A DNA stretch of 64,000 bases from JBNJFY01 sp051747265 (lineage in GTDB: Bacteria; Bacteroidota; Rhodothermia; Balneolales; Balneolaceae), in contig JBNJFY010000003.1 of the NCBI GenBank assembly GCA_051747265.1, positions 310,001 to 374,000 of the forward strand, read 5' to 3'. The position numbers were made by a program, and so were the translations under genes. Numbering within the stretch: the first letter of the stretch is position 1; the number at the start of each line of letters is the position of its first letter. The notes under the pieces are model-generated. The model had not been told where the DNA came from, ran no database searches, and worked only from the letters and a program-made list of their open reading frames with translations. This document shows, in pieces, positions 1-8,495 of the stretch.

Positions 1-611
1 TACCCGCGGATCCGCAATGGCTCAAGCAGGTACGCAGGCGATGCGATCAGGTCGGTGCGTTATTGATATTCGATGAAATCCAGACCGGTTTTTATCGGAC
101 GGGCTCCCTATTTGCCTTTCAATACTATGATGTGGTTCCGGATATTCTCTGCCTGGCCAAGGCGATGGGCGGAGGCATGCCTATGGGCGCGTTTGTTTCC
201 TCTACTGAGATCCTGAAGGCGTTTATGCATGATCCGCCGCTAAATCATGTGACCACCTTTGGTGGACATCCGGTGAGCTGCGCGGCGGCTCACGCCAATC
301 TATCCGTCTTACTGGAAGATGATTTTGGAGCCAAGGCCAAGCATATTGAGCAGGTCACCAAACTGATCCTGGCCGATCAACCGGGTATCGTTGAGGTCCG
401 AGGTAGAGGGGCTATGCTGGGCATTGAACTGGAATCGTTCGAAATGACCGAGCAAGTGGTTAATCGCTGTCTGGATGAGGGCATCATTTTGGGGTGGACT
501 TTGCACTCCAATACGCTGATTCGATTAGCTCCCCCATTAATAATTGACGGTGAACTTTTATCCGAAACACTCAACACCATACGCTATCATATAGACGCGT
601 TAACTCGGTAA
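1..611 (+). CDS. Class III PLP aminotransferase, C-terminal part
   Basis: The reading frame is open to the left edge, so the gene begins outside the window and only about 202 C-terminal residues are visible. It shows the fold-type I class III signature: the cofactor Asp in the motif FDEIQTG, the Schiff-base Lys in LAKAMGGGMPMGA, and TFGGHPVSCAAA. It would transfer an amino group from an omega-amino acid or similar donor to 2-oxoglutarate or pyruvate using pyridoxal phosphate. The substrate cannot be read from this fragment. Acetylornithine, GABA and other omega-amino acid enzymes all share these motifs. An aldehyde dehydrogenase follows 65 bp downstream on the same strand, a pairing typical of catabolism in which the transaminase makes a semialdehyde that the dehydrogenase oxidises. 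That role is inferred from context. The stop codon is TAA. Confidence 0.85.
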   Translation, partial: PADPQWLKQVRRRCDQVGALLIFDEIQTGFYRTGSLFAFQYYDVVPDILCLAKAMGGGMPMGAFVSSTEILKAFMHDPPLNHVTTFGGHPVSCAAAHANLSVLLEDDFGAKAKHIEQVTKLILADQPGIVEVRGRGAMLGIELESFEMTEQVVNRCLDEGIILGWTLHSNTLIRLAPPLIIDGELLSETLNTIRYHIDALTR

Positions 612-676
612 ACGGAACCTCCTTCCCCGTCAACTCGTTGTGTTCAATGAATCTTAAATAAAGCTTATCAATCGCT

Positions 677-2041
677 ATGTTTACAACCATCAATCCGGCT
701 ACGGGAAAAAACATTCGCTCCTACTCTACACGGTCAAGTCAGGACATCGATGAACAGTTGCAAGCGCAGGCTAAGGCCCAGAAAGAGTGGGCGTTGGTTA
801 CTTATGAGCGTAGAGCCGATTATTTACGCAAGATGGCGGAAACATTGCGCGAGAAGGCCGGGGAATATGGTGCGTTGATGACTCAGGAGATGGGTAAACC
901 CTTGGCGCAAGGCGTCAGCGAAGCGGAAAAGTGTGCGTGGGTGTGCGACTATTACGCCGATAATGGGGCAGACTTTTTAGCCGATGAAGTGATCGAAACC
1001 GATGCGCGAACCAGCTATGTGACTCAGAATCCACTGGGGGTAGTCTTGGCTATTATGCCGTGGAATTTTCCCTTTTGGCAGCTATTTCGGTTTGGTGCTC
1101 CGGCCCTGATGGCGGGTAACGCGGTGGCACTCAAGCACGCTCCCAATGTGTGCGGATGCGCTGAGGCCATTGAGCAACTGATGAAGGATGTGGGAGTACC
1201 CGAACATCTGTTTAAAAATTATGTAGTGGAAATCGAGCAGGTAAAGGGCATGATTGCTCACGACGCGGTTCGAGCGGTAACGCTTACCGGATCCACCCGG
1301 GCAGGACGAGCGGTGGCTAGTCAAGCCGGGGCGCACCTGAAGAAAACCGTGCTCGAGTTAGGCGGTAGTGATCCCTACATCATCATGGACGACGCCGATT
1401 TGAAATTGGCCGCTGAAAAATGTGTCACCTCTCGACTGATCAACAGCGGACAAAGTTGTATTGCGGCCAAGCGATTTATAGTCACTCGTAAGAATGCGGA
1501 AAAGTTCACCGAGCTGGTCCATGATCTGATGATCAGCAAGAGTGTGGGCGATCCTACTGAGGAAATTACCGAAATCGGCCCCATGTCGCGTGCCGATCTG
1601 CGAGATGAACTGCATGAGCAAGTGGAGCAAAGTATTGAAGCGGGGGCCAAGCGCCTGTTGGGCGGATCCATTCCCGATAAAGAGGGCTTCTATTATCCAG
1701 CCACCATTCTCACCAATGTTGAACCGGGTATGCCTGCTTTTGATGAAGAATTGTTCGGACCGGTGGCATCGATTATCACGGCTGATGATGAAGAACACGC
1801 TCTGGAGCTAGCCAATCAATCTGCCTATGGTTTGGGCGCGGCCATATTTACTCAGGATCTGGATCGGGGAGAAGTTTTGGCCGCTCAATATCTGGAAGCC
1901 GGCTGTTGCTTCGTTAATGATTTTGTTCGCTCGGATCCCCGTTTGCCTTTCGGTGGAGTAAAAGATTCCGGCTATGGACGCGAATTATCTCATCATGGAA
2001 TCAAAGAGTTTGTGAATACCAAAACCGTCTACATAGCTTAG
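677..2041 (+). CDS. NAD(P)-dependent aldehyde dehydrogenase, succinate-semialdehyde dehydrogenase-like
   Basis: A full-length aldehyde dehydrogenase of 454 residues, the usual length for the short succinate-semialdehyde dehydrogenase branch. Visible motifs are the substrate-entry motif MPWNFPFWQ near residue 120, the general base Glu227 in LELGGSDP, the catalytic Cys261 in NSGQSCIAAKR, and a C-terminal LPFGGVKDSGYGRE. It oxidises an aldehyde to the carboxylic acid in the cytoplasm. The opening NPATGKNI and overall similarity to Sad/GabD-type enzymes suggest a semialdehyde substrate. The preceding class III aminotransferase, 65 bp upstream, could generate such a substrate, so the two are probably cotranscribed. 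Exact substrate and NAD versus NADP preference are not determined from the sequence. Confidence 0.9.
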   Translation: MFTTINPATGKNIRSYSTRSSQDIDEQLQAQAKAQKEWALVTYERRADYLRKMAETLREKAGEYGALMTQEMGKPLAQGVSEAEKCAWVCDYYADNGADFLADEVIETDARTSYVTQNPLGVVLAIMPWNFPFWQLFRFGAPALMAGNAVALKHAPNVCGCAEAIEQLMKDVGVPEHLFKNYVVEIEQVKGMIAHDAVRAVTLTGSTRAGRAVASQAGAHLKKTVLELGGSDPYIIMDDADLKLAAEKCVTSRLINSGQSCIAAKRFIVTRKNAEKFTELVHDLMISKSVGDPTEEITEIGPMSRADLRDELHEQVEQSIEAGAKRLLGGSIPDKEGFYYPATILTNVEPGMPAFDEELFGPVASIITADDEEHALELANQSAYGLGAAIFTQDLDRGEVLAAQYLEAGCCFVNDFVRSDPRLPFGGVKDSGYGRELSHHGIKEFVNTKTVYIA

Positions 2042-2135
2042 GATTTTTTCATTCCTACCGTTTTATTTGAGCTCCATCCAAAAAATATCGATGTTAAACA
2101 GGCTATAATTACAAAATACCCGGGGCAAAGGGATA

Positions 2136-3401
2136 ATGGCTCCGGTAGAATTGAATTCCATTATGCTCAAATATTTAGGGGTTGTCGCATTCCTTTTGGT
2201 AATGTTGACTTCGGGTTGTGATCAGCAGGAGGAGGAGCGTACCATTGAGATTGACAATAATGGCGTTTCCCTTTCCGAACGGGTGGTTATTAAAAATGAA
2301 CCACTATCTGTAGAATCCAATTCGGGAGATGCAGCGATACAAACCGTTGGGCAGAATGCCTATCGCTGGGTAGCTTATATTCAACCGCAAGAGCACAGTG
2401 GGAGTGTATTGCAGACAACGTCTATCTCTTATGATGCTCGATATCAGCGAACTGCACTCGGATATCGGATGGGGAGCAGCGACTATTTAGGGGGAATTGA
2501 TTTACTGAAGGTAGCATCAACGAAGGACACCGTGGCGCAAATTTTGTCTATGGCCCAAATATCAGATTCGGAGGTCTGGGATGTACACATGGGTAATCAA
2601 CGGATCTATATGGCCGAGGCCTCCAATGATGAGGAACTAACCGCGGGACGAACCCAAGCCTCCGCTGAGTACCTTAATGTGGAGGACGAGGTATTGAGTA
2701 CCAAAGGAACCAACCGCATTCCGTTGTCGGGGCAGATGGCCCGAACCATCACTGCCGATTCTACACGGGTATTTATTACCACGGGTACCAATGGTGGGGC
2801 TTCCATTTTTAATAGTGTACTTAGCGGCTCGGTGGGTTCTTATTATATGCAGGATGCTCGAGGAATTGATTATAGTCTGGAATATGTAGGTGTTTTGATT
2901 GCGGATACTGATGGCGATAATTATGGAAGTGTGGCCATATATAGTCGCACGAATTACGACTTCGTCCGTTTTATTGAGTTTGAAGGGCGGTTGAGTGAAA
3001 GTGATGCGGGTACGGTTCAAATTATTGGAGACAAAATATTAATTGCGGCGGGAACCGGTGGGCTTAAAATATTTAGCATTTCCACTGGGGAGCAATTGGG
3101 GTACATACCCCGACCCAATCCGCTAAACATGGGCTATGATGATAGCGACGTATTAACCAATGCTATCACCGCGGAAGATGACCTGATCTTTATCGCCAAT
3201 AAAAAGGGGGGCATCTCTGTGGTACGTACTTCGCTGCCTATTCAACGATACGCGGAAGGCGAACCCATAGATATGACTGTGGCGGGACGATTGGAGCTAA
3301 ACGAAATCCAGGAAATAACCCAGATAGAATATCATCACCCTTTGCTCTGGATTACCGATAGGCAAAATGGAACCTATGTGGTTCGCGTAACTCGGGGTTA
3401 A
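2136..3401 (+). CDS. Lipoprotein with LVIVD-like beta-propeller repeats
   Basis: A 421-residue exported protein. An internal ATG at 2163 begins a cleaner lipoprotein signal (MLKYLGVVAFLLVMLTSGC) than the ATG at 2136, so the true start may be 2163. AAAGGG just before 2136 is spaced rather closely for that start. The lipobox LTSGC predicts lipidation and anchoring in the outer membrane or periplasm. The mature part has repeating stretches such as ADSTRVFITTG, GDKILIAAGTGGLKIFS and AEDDLIFIANKKGGISVV, the pattern of LVIVD/propeller-type repeats. No catalytic motif is seen and no function can be assigned. It stands alone, followed by a palindrome (3411-3431) and the chemoreceptor gene. Confidence 0.75.
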   Translation: MAPVELNSIMLKYLGVVAFLLVMLTSGCDQQEEERTIEIDNNGVSLSERVVIKNEPLSVESNSGDAAIQTVGQNAYRWVAYIQPQEHSGSVLQTTSISYDARYQRTALGYRMGSSDYLGGIDLLKVASTKDTVAQILSMAQISDSEVWDVHMGNQRIYMAEASNDEELTAGRTQASAEYLNVEDEVLSTKGTNRIPLSGQMARTITADSTRVFITTGTNGGASIFNSVLSGSVGSYYMQDARGIDYSLEYVGVLIADTDGDNYGSVAIYSRTNYDFVRFIEFEGRLSESDAGTVQIIGDKILIAAGTGGLKIFSISTGEQLGYIPRPNPLNMGYDDSDVLTNAITAEDDLIFIANKKGGISVVRTSLPIQRYAEGEPIDMTVAGRLELNEIQEITQIEYHHPLLWITDRQNGTYVVRVTRG

Positions 3402-3410
3402 TCGTATTAA

Positions 3411-3431
3411 TTGTAGGGTAAATCCCTACAA
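3411..3431. promoter_or_regulatory. Palindrome TTGTAGGG-N5-CCCTACAA, possible operator
   Basis: Perfect 8-bp arms with a 5-base spacer (TAAAT), located 80 bp upstream of the chemoreceptor start and only 10 bp after the lipoprotein stop. The same core, TAGGG-N5-CCCTA, occurs at 14291-14305 before the Lrp-family gene, and an imperfect version lies at 51172-51185. Symmetry and spacing suit a dimeric response-regulator or repressor site. No T-run follows, which argues against a terminator. The binding protein is unknown. Confidence 0.4.
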
Positions 3432-3511
3432 GGATTATATCGTATAGTGGCAGGAAATTCAGCATTATCCTGCTATTTTAATTGCTTTTAAATATAAATA
3501 GACGGGATTCT

Positions 3512-5056
3512 ATGGATAAAAATGATATTACCGTAGGCACGAAATTTATCGTGGCTATATTTGTGTCGTTGTTCATTGTTTTGGTCAGCGGCTTATTAAT
3601 ACAGCAATATGTGGTACGTGATCAAGGCGTAGGATTGCTTCGCAAGCAGATGGAGGGCACTATCAAGCAAGCTGAGGCGGTTCGACAGGAAATGTCGGAT
3701 TTGTGGGAGGATGGAGCAATTGCCCAGGAACAACTACTACAGGAGTACCAAAAGCTGGGACGTGAAAAGCTGCGAGAGAGTACAATCTACAATACTATTC
3801 CGATTGTAGCCTCCTGGACAAGTATTCAAAAAGTGGAGAAAGACCAACAATTCGAGTTCCGTGTGCCCAGGGTGAATCCGCGTAATCCTAAAAACGAGCC
3901 CACCCCCAAAGAGTTAAAGATCTTAGAGCAACTGAAAAGTCAAACCAATGGGGACGAGTATTTTGAGGTCAATGAAGAAGAGGAGAAAATTATCTATGCC
4001 AAAGCCATTCGCCTCACTGAAAATTGTTTGACCTGCCATGGGGATCCGGCCAATAGTCCCACCGGCGATGGTAAAGACATTTTGGGGTATCAGATGGAAA
4101 ATTGGAAAGAAGGCGAGATACATGGAGCGTTCGTACTAAAAACCAACTTGAGCCGCGTGGATGATGTAGTCAGCGATTCTAGAGCAGATGTATTATTAGT
4201 GATGCTTCCTTTGTTTCTGCTGATTGGAGCGGCCTTTGTGTATATCAATCAGGAAGTGATTATCAAGCCGCTATCTCGCTTAACGAATGGACTGCGAGAC
4301 AGCGCTAGCGAATTTTCAGATACCGCGAATCAAGTGGCCGCGGGAAGTACTGAAATTGCGGAAGGATCCAACAATCAGGCTGCGGCAATAGAGGAAACCA
4401 GTGCCTCACTCCAGCAAGTTTCAGCAAATGCCTCGTATAATAAAGAGGTTATCCAACAAGGCGGACAATCTATAAAAAAGGCACAAAATCTGGCTGAGTC
4501 TGGCTTGGAATACACCGACGAGATGCATGAGGCAATGCGCGAGATTCAAGAGGCTAGTGATAGCATATCTCAGATTATTAAAACCATTGACGAAATCGCC
4601 TTTCAGACCAACCTATTGGCGTTAAACGCCTCGGTGGAAGCGGCTCGAGCCGGAGAAGCCGGCCAGGGGTTCGCTGTGGTAGCAGATGAGGTTCGTGCAT
4701 TAGCTACTCGTTCGGCAGAAGCCGCCAAAGAAACCGAAGAACGTATCCAGAAAACCATTGAAAAGAGCCATCACGGAGTGGCGGTCAGTCAAAATGTGGC
4801 TTCTGGCTTACAAGAGATGCATCAACATGTGATTGATATGCAAGATATTTTCGATAAGATCGCCAATGCCTCCGAGGAGCAGCATGATGGTATCCAGCAA
4901 GTCAACCAAGCGATGACAGAATTAAACAAGGTGGTTCAACAAAATGCCGCGCAATCCGAAGAAGCCTCCAGCATTGCTGATCAGTTGGACGACAACGCTA
5001 ATACGCTTAACCAGACAACATTGCAGTTGATGAAGATGGTCAAAAGGCAAAAATGA
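3512..5056 (+). CDS. Methyl-accepting chemotaxis protein with heme c-binding Tll0287-like sensor domain
   Basis: The start was placed at the ATG at 3512, preceded by GGGA, rather than the in-frame TTG at 3482; this gives 514 residues. Order of parts: transmembrane helix (about residues 10-35); a periplasmic domain ending in the heme c motif NCLTCHGDP with Cys172, Cys175 and His176; a second transmembrane helix (about 228-248); then a long coiled-coil signalling domain with the conserved hairpin tip EIAFQTNLLALNASVEAAR and AGQGFAVVADEVR. The sensor resembles the DUF3365/Tll0287 family, heme proteins thought to sense redox state or gas ligands. No clear HAMP domain is visible between the second membrane helix and the coiled coil. 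It would signal to CheA/CheW; no che genes are nearby. Confidence 0.88.
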   Translation: MDKNDITVGTKFIVAIFVSLFIVLVSGLLIQQYVVRDQGVGLLRKQMEGTIKQAEAVRQEMSDLWEDGAIAQEQLLQEYQKLGREKLRESTIYNTIPIVASWTSIQKVEKDQQFEFRVPRVNPRNPKNEPTPKELKILEQLKSQTNGDEYFEVNEEEEKIIYAKAIRLTENCLTCHGDPANSPTGDGKDILGYQMENWKEGEIHGAFVLKTNLSRVDDVVSDSRADVLLVMLPLFLLIGAAFVYINQEVIIKPLSRLTNGLRDSASEFSDTANQVAAGSTEIAEGSNNQAAAIEETSASLQQVSANASYNKEVIQQGGQSIKKAQNLAESGLEYTDEMHEAMREIQEASDSISQIIKTIDEIAFQTNLLALNASVEAARAGEAGQGFAVVADEVRALATRSAEAAKETEERIQKTIEKSHHGVAVSQNVASGLQEMHQHVIDMQDIFDKIANASEEQHDGIQQVNQAMTELNKVVQQNAAQSEEASSIADQLDDNANTLNQTTLQLMKMVKRQK

Positions 5057-5176
5057 TGAATATGTGCAAAATATGTATTAAGTTGTTTTAGATATTAATC
5101 GGAAACAATTTTTGTCTATTAAACTATCCAACTGTAGCTAACTTGTTGAACGACAATTATTAAAAAAATCTTGGCT

Positions 5177-5995
5177 ATGCATCTAACGAAAATTAAGAGT
5201 GTTTTTATACTGATTTTGTTACTGGGACTGAGTGCTTGTGATTCGAGCACCGGGGTAGAGGATAAACCACCTCAGCCGACACTTCCGGAAATAAATGAAA
5301 GTAGACCCCATACCGATTATTTTAATTCCACCACCCAGGCTCCTGAGACGCAGGCTCTTTCTGGTGCTTATAATCAAGCCGGTTATATCGCCAACTTGGT
5401 TGATGCGTTGTTTTTGGGAACGGGGAGTTTTTTAAACTCGCTGTTGGAATCGGCTCAATCTACCACCCCGGAGTATAACGGATCCGAATGGGTGTGGACG
5501 TATTCAGCCAGCGAAGGTGGATATTCTATAGAGGTGAAGTTAACAGCCGCCGTAGATGTGGATGCTGATGAAGTAACTTGGGCCATGTATCTGACTACAA
5601 GTACTTTGGATGGTTCCAGTTTAGATGACTTTAAATTTATTGATGGAACTACTACGGTCGAAGGTAAGACAGGAAGTTTGAATGTTTATAACTTTGCCAC
5701 GCCAGATCAAAGTACTCCTTCGTTGGTATCGGATTGGAATATTGTAAGCAGCGATGAATTAACCAGTAACTATACCTTTAATTCAGATACCGGTACGGGT
5801 AGTGAGGGCAGCATATCGTACACCAGAAGCGCCCCTGAAAATACACTTGAGTTTGTAGATGCCGAAAATACCACCTTCGTAATTTATTGGGATGAAGATA
5901 CGGATGTGGGTTATTATGAAACCCCCACAGAACGTGTCTGCTGGGATTCCACCCATGACACGGTTCCCTGTGGCGATGTAGGTCTTGAACCTTAA
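5177..5995 (+). CDS. Lipoprotein of unknown function
   Basis: About 272 residues starting at the ATG at 5177; an in-frame TTG at 5171 is less likely. The N-terminus is a lipoprotein signal (charged MHLTKIK, hydrophobic core, lipobox LSAC), so the protein should be lipidated and exported. The mature region is acidic, rich in Ser, Thr, Asp and Gly, and alternates beta-strand-like segments such as YNGSEWVWTYSASEGG and YSIEVKLTAAVDVDADEVTW. This suggests an all-beta extracytoplasmic domain. Two cysteines near the C-terminus (VCWDS, VPCGD) could form a disulfide. I do not recognise the family. It is monocistronic, with a strong terminator 26 bp downstream. Confidence 0.7.
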   Translation: MHLTKIKSVFILILLLGLSACDSSTGVEDKPPQPTLPEINESRPHTDYFNSTTQAPETQALSGAYNQAGYIANLVDALFLGTGSFLNSLLESAQSTTPEYNGSEWVWTYSASEGGYSIEVKLTAAVDVDADEVTWAMYLTTSTLDGSSLDDFKFIDGTTTVEGKTGSLNVYNFATPDQSTPSLVSDWNIVSSDELTSNYTFNSDTGTGSEGSISYTRSAPENTLEFVDAENTTFVIYWDEDTDVGYYETPTERVCWDSTHDTVPCGDVGLEP

Positions 5996-6020
5996 TAACG
6001 CAGGTTAAAATGACACGCGA

Positions 6021-6049
6021 AAAAGGGTCCGAGACTTCGGACCCTTTTT
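6021..6049 (+). terminator. Rho-independent terminator
   Basis: Perfect 8-bp stem GGGTCCGA/TCGGACCC (6025-6032 with 6037-6044), loop GACT, then five T. It ends the lipoprotein transcript and lies immediately before the radical SAM gene start. Confidence 0.9.
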
Positions 6050-6059
6050 GCGTTTTAGA

Positions 6060-7133
6060 ATGGTACCCGAGATGAAACCGAAAGATCATAATCCCATACG
6101 AGGGCGGGGCAGTTCTTTTAATCCGCCCAATCGATTTCAGCCCAGGCACATGGTCTATGAGATCGATGAACAAACGGGATTACCACCCAAGCCGGGCACT
6201 ACTCGGATTCCGGATGATACCAAATCCATTATAGCCACCAACAACAGCCCGGATATTCCCTTCGAGAAGAGTATCAATCCTTATCGGGGCTGCGAACATG
6301 GCTGCATCTATTGTTACGCTCGTCAAACCCATGAATATTTGGGCTATTCCTCCGGTTTCGATTTTGAAAGTAAAATTGTCATCAAGTACGATGCCCCACA
6401 ATTGTTGGAGGAGCGTTTGGCATCACCTTCGTGGTCACCGGAAGTAGTGGTGATGAGTGGGGTTACCGATCCTTATCAGCCACTGGAACGGGAACTGAAA
6501 ATTACTCGAGGATGCCTGAAGGTGTTAGCCCGGTATCGCAACCCGGTGGGCATGATCACCAAAAACTATCTGGTGACTCGAGATATTGACCTGTTATCAG
6601 AAATGGCAAGTTGGAATGGAGTACGGGTTTCCGTATCGGTAACCACCTTGGATCGATCCCTGGCCCGAACCATGGAGCCTAGAACCTCATCCCCAGATCG
6701 TCGATTAAAGGCTATAGAGGAATTATCCGAAGCTGGAATACCGGTAAATGCTATGGTTGCTCCCATCATCCCGGGGTTGACCGATCATGAAATTCCTGAT
6801 TTGATTAAAGCAGTTGCAGACGCCGGGGCGGACCAAGCTGGATATACGATCATTCGATTACCTTATGCCAACAGAGAGTTGTTTAAACAGTGGCTGGATC
6901 ATCATTATCCCCACAAAAAGAATAAAGTGCTGCATCGGATCCAGTCACTACGTGGAGGTAAGTTAAACGAGTCACAGTTTGGTGAACGCATGCATGGTAA
7001 GGGAGAGTTTGGTGCACAGATCCGCCAACTATTTAAGATTCATACTGAGAAGCACGGGTTGAATAGATCCAGAGCTTCCCTGAATACGGATCAGTTTAGA
7101 AGAGGACGACCAGGCCAATTACACCTATTCTGA
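6060..7133 (+). CDS. PA0069-family radical SAM protein
   Basis: The ATG at 6060 was chosen; an in-frame TTG at 6048 lies in the T-run of the preceding terminator, and a second ATG is at 6072. The protein has about 357 residues. The radical SAM cluster motif is plain: NPYRGCEHGCIYCYAR, in which the three Cys of CxxxCxxC bind a 4Fe-4S cluster and SAM. It is followed by VVMSGVTDPYQPLE and ITKNYLVTRD, typical of the SplB-related COG1533/PA0069 group. The substrate of this family is not established to my knowledge. Cytoplasmic. It has no same-strand partner immediately adjacent and appears to be transcribed alone. Confidence 0.88.
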   Translation: MVPEMKPKDHNPIRGRGSSFNPPNRFQPRHMVYEIDEQTGLPPKPGTTRIPDDTKSIIATNNSPDIPFEKSINPYRGCEHGCIYCYARQTHEYLGYSSGFDFESKIVIKYDAPQLLEERLASPSWSPEVVVMSGVTDPYQPLERELKITRGCLKVLARYRNPVGMITKNYLVTRDIDLLSEMASWNGVRVSVSVTTLDRSLARTMEPRTSSPDRRLKAIEELSEAGIPVNAMVAPIIPGLTDHEIPDLIKAVADAGADQAGYTIIRLPYANRELFKQWLDHHYPHKKNKVLHRIQSLRGGKLNESQFGERMHGKGEFGAQIRQLFKIHTEKHGLNRSRASLNTDQFRRGRPGQLHLF

Positions 7134-7237
7134 TCGGTTATCCCTGTTATTGGCAGGCTATCACACAAATGCGCAATCTGCTAATATCCACTGGCATACG
7201 TGTGTATAATTGATAGATTCGGATGTTAATATACACG

Positions 7238-7378
7238 ATGGTTATGATGGCGAAATTAGATTACGGGCACTGGAAACAATCCGGACTTCAAAAGTGGGTA
7301 TTGTTTAGCATTGGGGGAGGAACCATAGATCGTTTGCTACATGATTGGGCAATTCAGCGCGGTTCTATGAATGGGTGA
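7238..7378 (+). CDS. Possible small protein, 46 residues
   Basis: A short frame from ATG 7238 to TGA at 7376-7378, encoding MVMMAKLDYGHWKQSGLQKW and continuing with an Ile/Gly-rich stretch and a basic tail. It lies in the 230-bp gap after the radical SAM gene, and its last 14 bp overlap the 3' end of the opposing gene. No Shine-Dalgarno sequence or homolog is recognised. It may be chance coding. Confidence 0.25.
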   Translation: MVMMAKLDYGHWKQSGLQKWVLFSIGGGTIDRLLHDWAIQRGSMNG

Positions 7379-7814
7379 TGGTTACCTTCTGCTGCGGACG
7401 ATCAAAATCCAAGAAGTAAGATCCGTCGGAATCCTCCTCTTGAAATTGCATTCGAATCTGTGGCTTCAGTTCAATCTGATCAATTTCTTCGGGTTGAATT
7501 TCCAGTAGCGAGCGATGGGATTCGGGAAGGGTGTACAATGCTTTGAGTTGGTCATTGATATAGCTCATATACTCCATCTTAAATTCCCGTTCTCGCAAAA
7601 AAGTGATGATTAAGCTATATCCGACATGTCCCGCGTGGGTAAGGCGATCTGATAATTCAGCCGGTAAATCAGATAAATTTTTATGTCGTGTGAAGATATA
7701 AAATTGAAGAGCCTTGGAGAGCTGCGCTGTTTCTTGAGGAGTTAAATCAATAGTTTGCTTCGCCCGTTGGGGCTCTTCACCCATTCCAATCCATCGTTTT
7801 AATTGGTCGATCAT
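7365..7814 (-). CDS. Hypothetical protein, 149 residues
   Basis: An intact frame of 149 residues with start ATG at 7814. The sequence is hydrophilic and mixed helix/strand, with no signal peptide or transmembrane helix, so it is probably cytoplasmic. Visible features are an N-terminal MIDQLKRWIGMGEEPQRAKQ, a helical middle (LSKALQFYIFTRHKNLSDLP), and an acidic C-terminus ending in short strands (GSYFLDFDRPQQKVTITHS). I do not recognise the family. It is transcribed divergently from the redoxin gene, 71 bp from that gene's start, so the two may share a promoter region. Codon use resembles that of neighbours, which supports it being a real gene. Confidence 0.6.
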   Translation of the reverse strand: MIDQLKRWIGMGEEPQRAKQTIDLTPQETAQLSKALQFYIFTRHKNLSDLPAELSDRLTHAGHVGYSLIITFLREREFKMEYMSYINDQLKALYTLPESHRSLLEIQPEEIDQIELKPQIRMQFQEEDSDGSYFLDFDRPQQKVTITHS

Positions 7815-7885
7815 AGGTTGAATGATTGCAGTAGCTCCATTTGTTTAGACTTGCGAACTTAAAAATAACAATAAAAGAATTAGTT

Positions 7886-8467
7886 ATGGCTGTCAGACCA
7901 TCACAAATGCTAGAATTAGGGACCCAAGCACCATACTTTTCACTAATTGATGCTCGAACTCAGCAAACAGTTCAATTATCAGAATTAGATATTGAGCAAG
8001 GGCTAGTGATCATGTTTATATGCAACCACTGCCCCTATGTAAAGCATATCCGGGAACAATTGGTTATAGTGGCCAACGAATACCAGGAGAAAGGGATCAC
8101 CTTTATGGCCATAAATTCCAATGATATCACGACGCATCCGGATGATGCTCCGGAAAAAATGAAAGAGGTAGCCGAGCAGTTCAATTTTCCTTTTCCCTAT
8201 TTGTTTGATGAATCTCAGGAAGTAGCCAAATCCTATCGAGCCGCTTGCACGCCGGATCTTTATGTGTTCGATGAGCAGCGGGAACTGGTGTATCGCGGTC
8301 AATTCGATAATAGCCGCCCCGGGAATGGTGAGCCGGTAACCGGAACGGATCTCAAAAACGCACTGGATGCAATCATTGAAAACCGCGAACTTAGCAGCGT
8401 GCAAAAACCCAGTATGGGATGCAATATCAAATGGAAAGCAGGGAACGCCCCGGAATATGCATCCTGA
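7886..8467 (+). CDS. Thioredoxin-fold redoxin family protein
   Basis: About 193 residues from the ATG at 7886; an in-frame TTG at 7841 would add 15 residues without family support. The redoxin/AhpC-TSA fold is shown by LGTQAPYFSLIDARTQQ, then the redox motif CNHCPYVKH (a CxxC), and later AACTPDLYVFDEQRELVYRG, which corresponds to the cis-Pro region. This matches a common group of cytoplasmic thioredoxin-family proteins annotated as putative peroxidases or thiol-disulfide reductases; the physiological substrate is unknown. There is no signal peptide. The pdxH gene starts 28 bp downstream of the stop and is probably cotranscribed. Confidence 0.85.
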   Translation: MAVRPSQMLELGTQAPYFSLIDARTQQTVQLSELDIEQGLVIMFICNHCPYVKHIREQLVIVANEYQEKGITFMAINSNDITTHPDDAPEKMKEVAEQFNFPFPYLFDESQEVAKSYRAACTPDLYVFDEQRELVYRGQFDNSRPGNGEPVTGTDLKNALDAIIENRELSSVQKPSMGCNIKWKAGNAPEYAS

Positions 8468-8495
8468 ATTGTTGAATAGATGTTCACAGGAAGCC

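Noticed and set aside
1082..1798. Long minus-strand frames inside the aldehyde dehydrogenase gene
   Set aside because: They are antisense shadows of a gene with clear catalytic motifs.
3445..3480. Sigma-54-like or hairpin signal before the chemoreceptor (TGGCAGG...)
   Set aside because: The -12 element is missing and the spacing is wrong; only a weak 6-bp inverted repeat remains.
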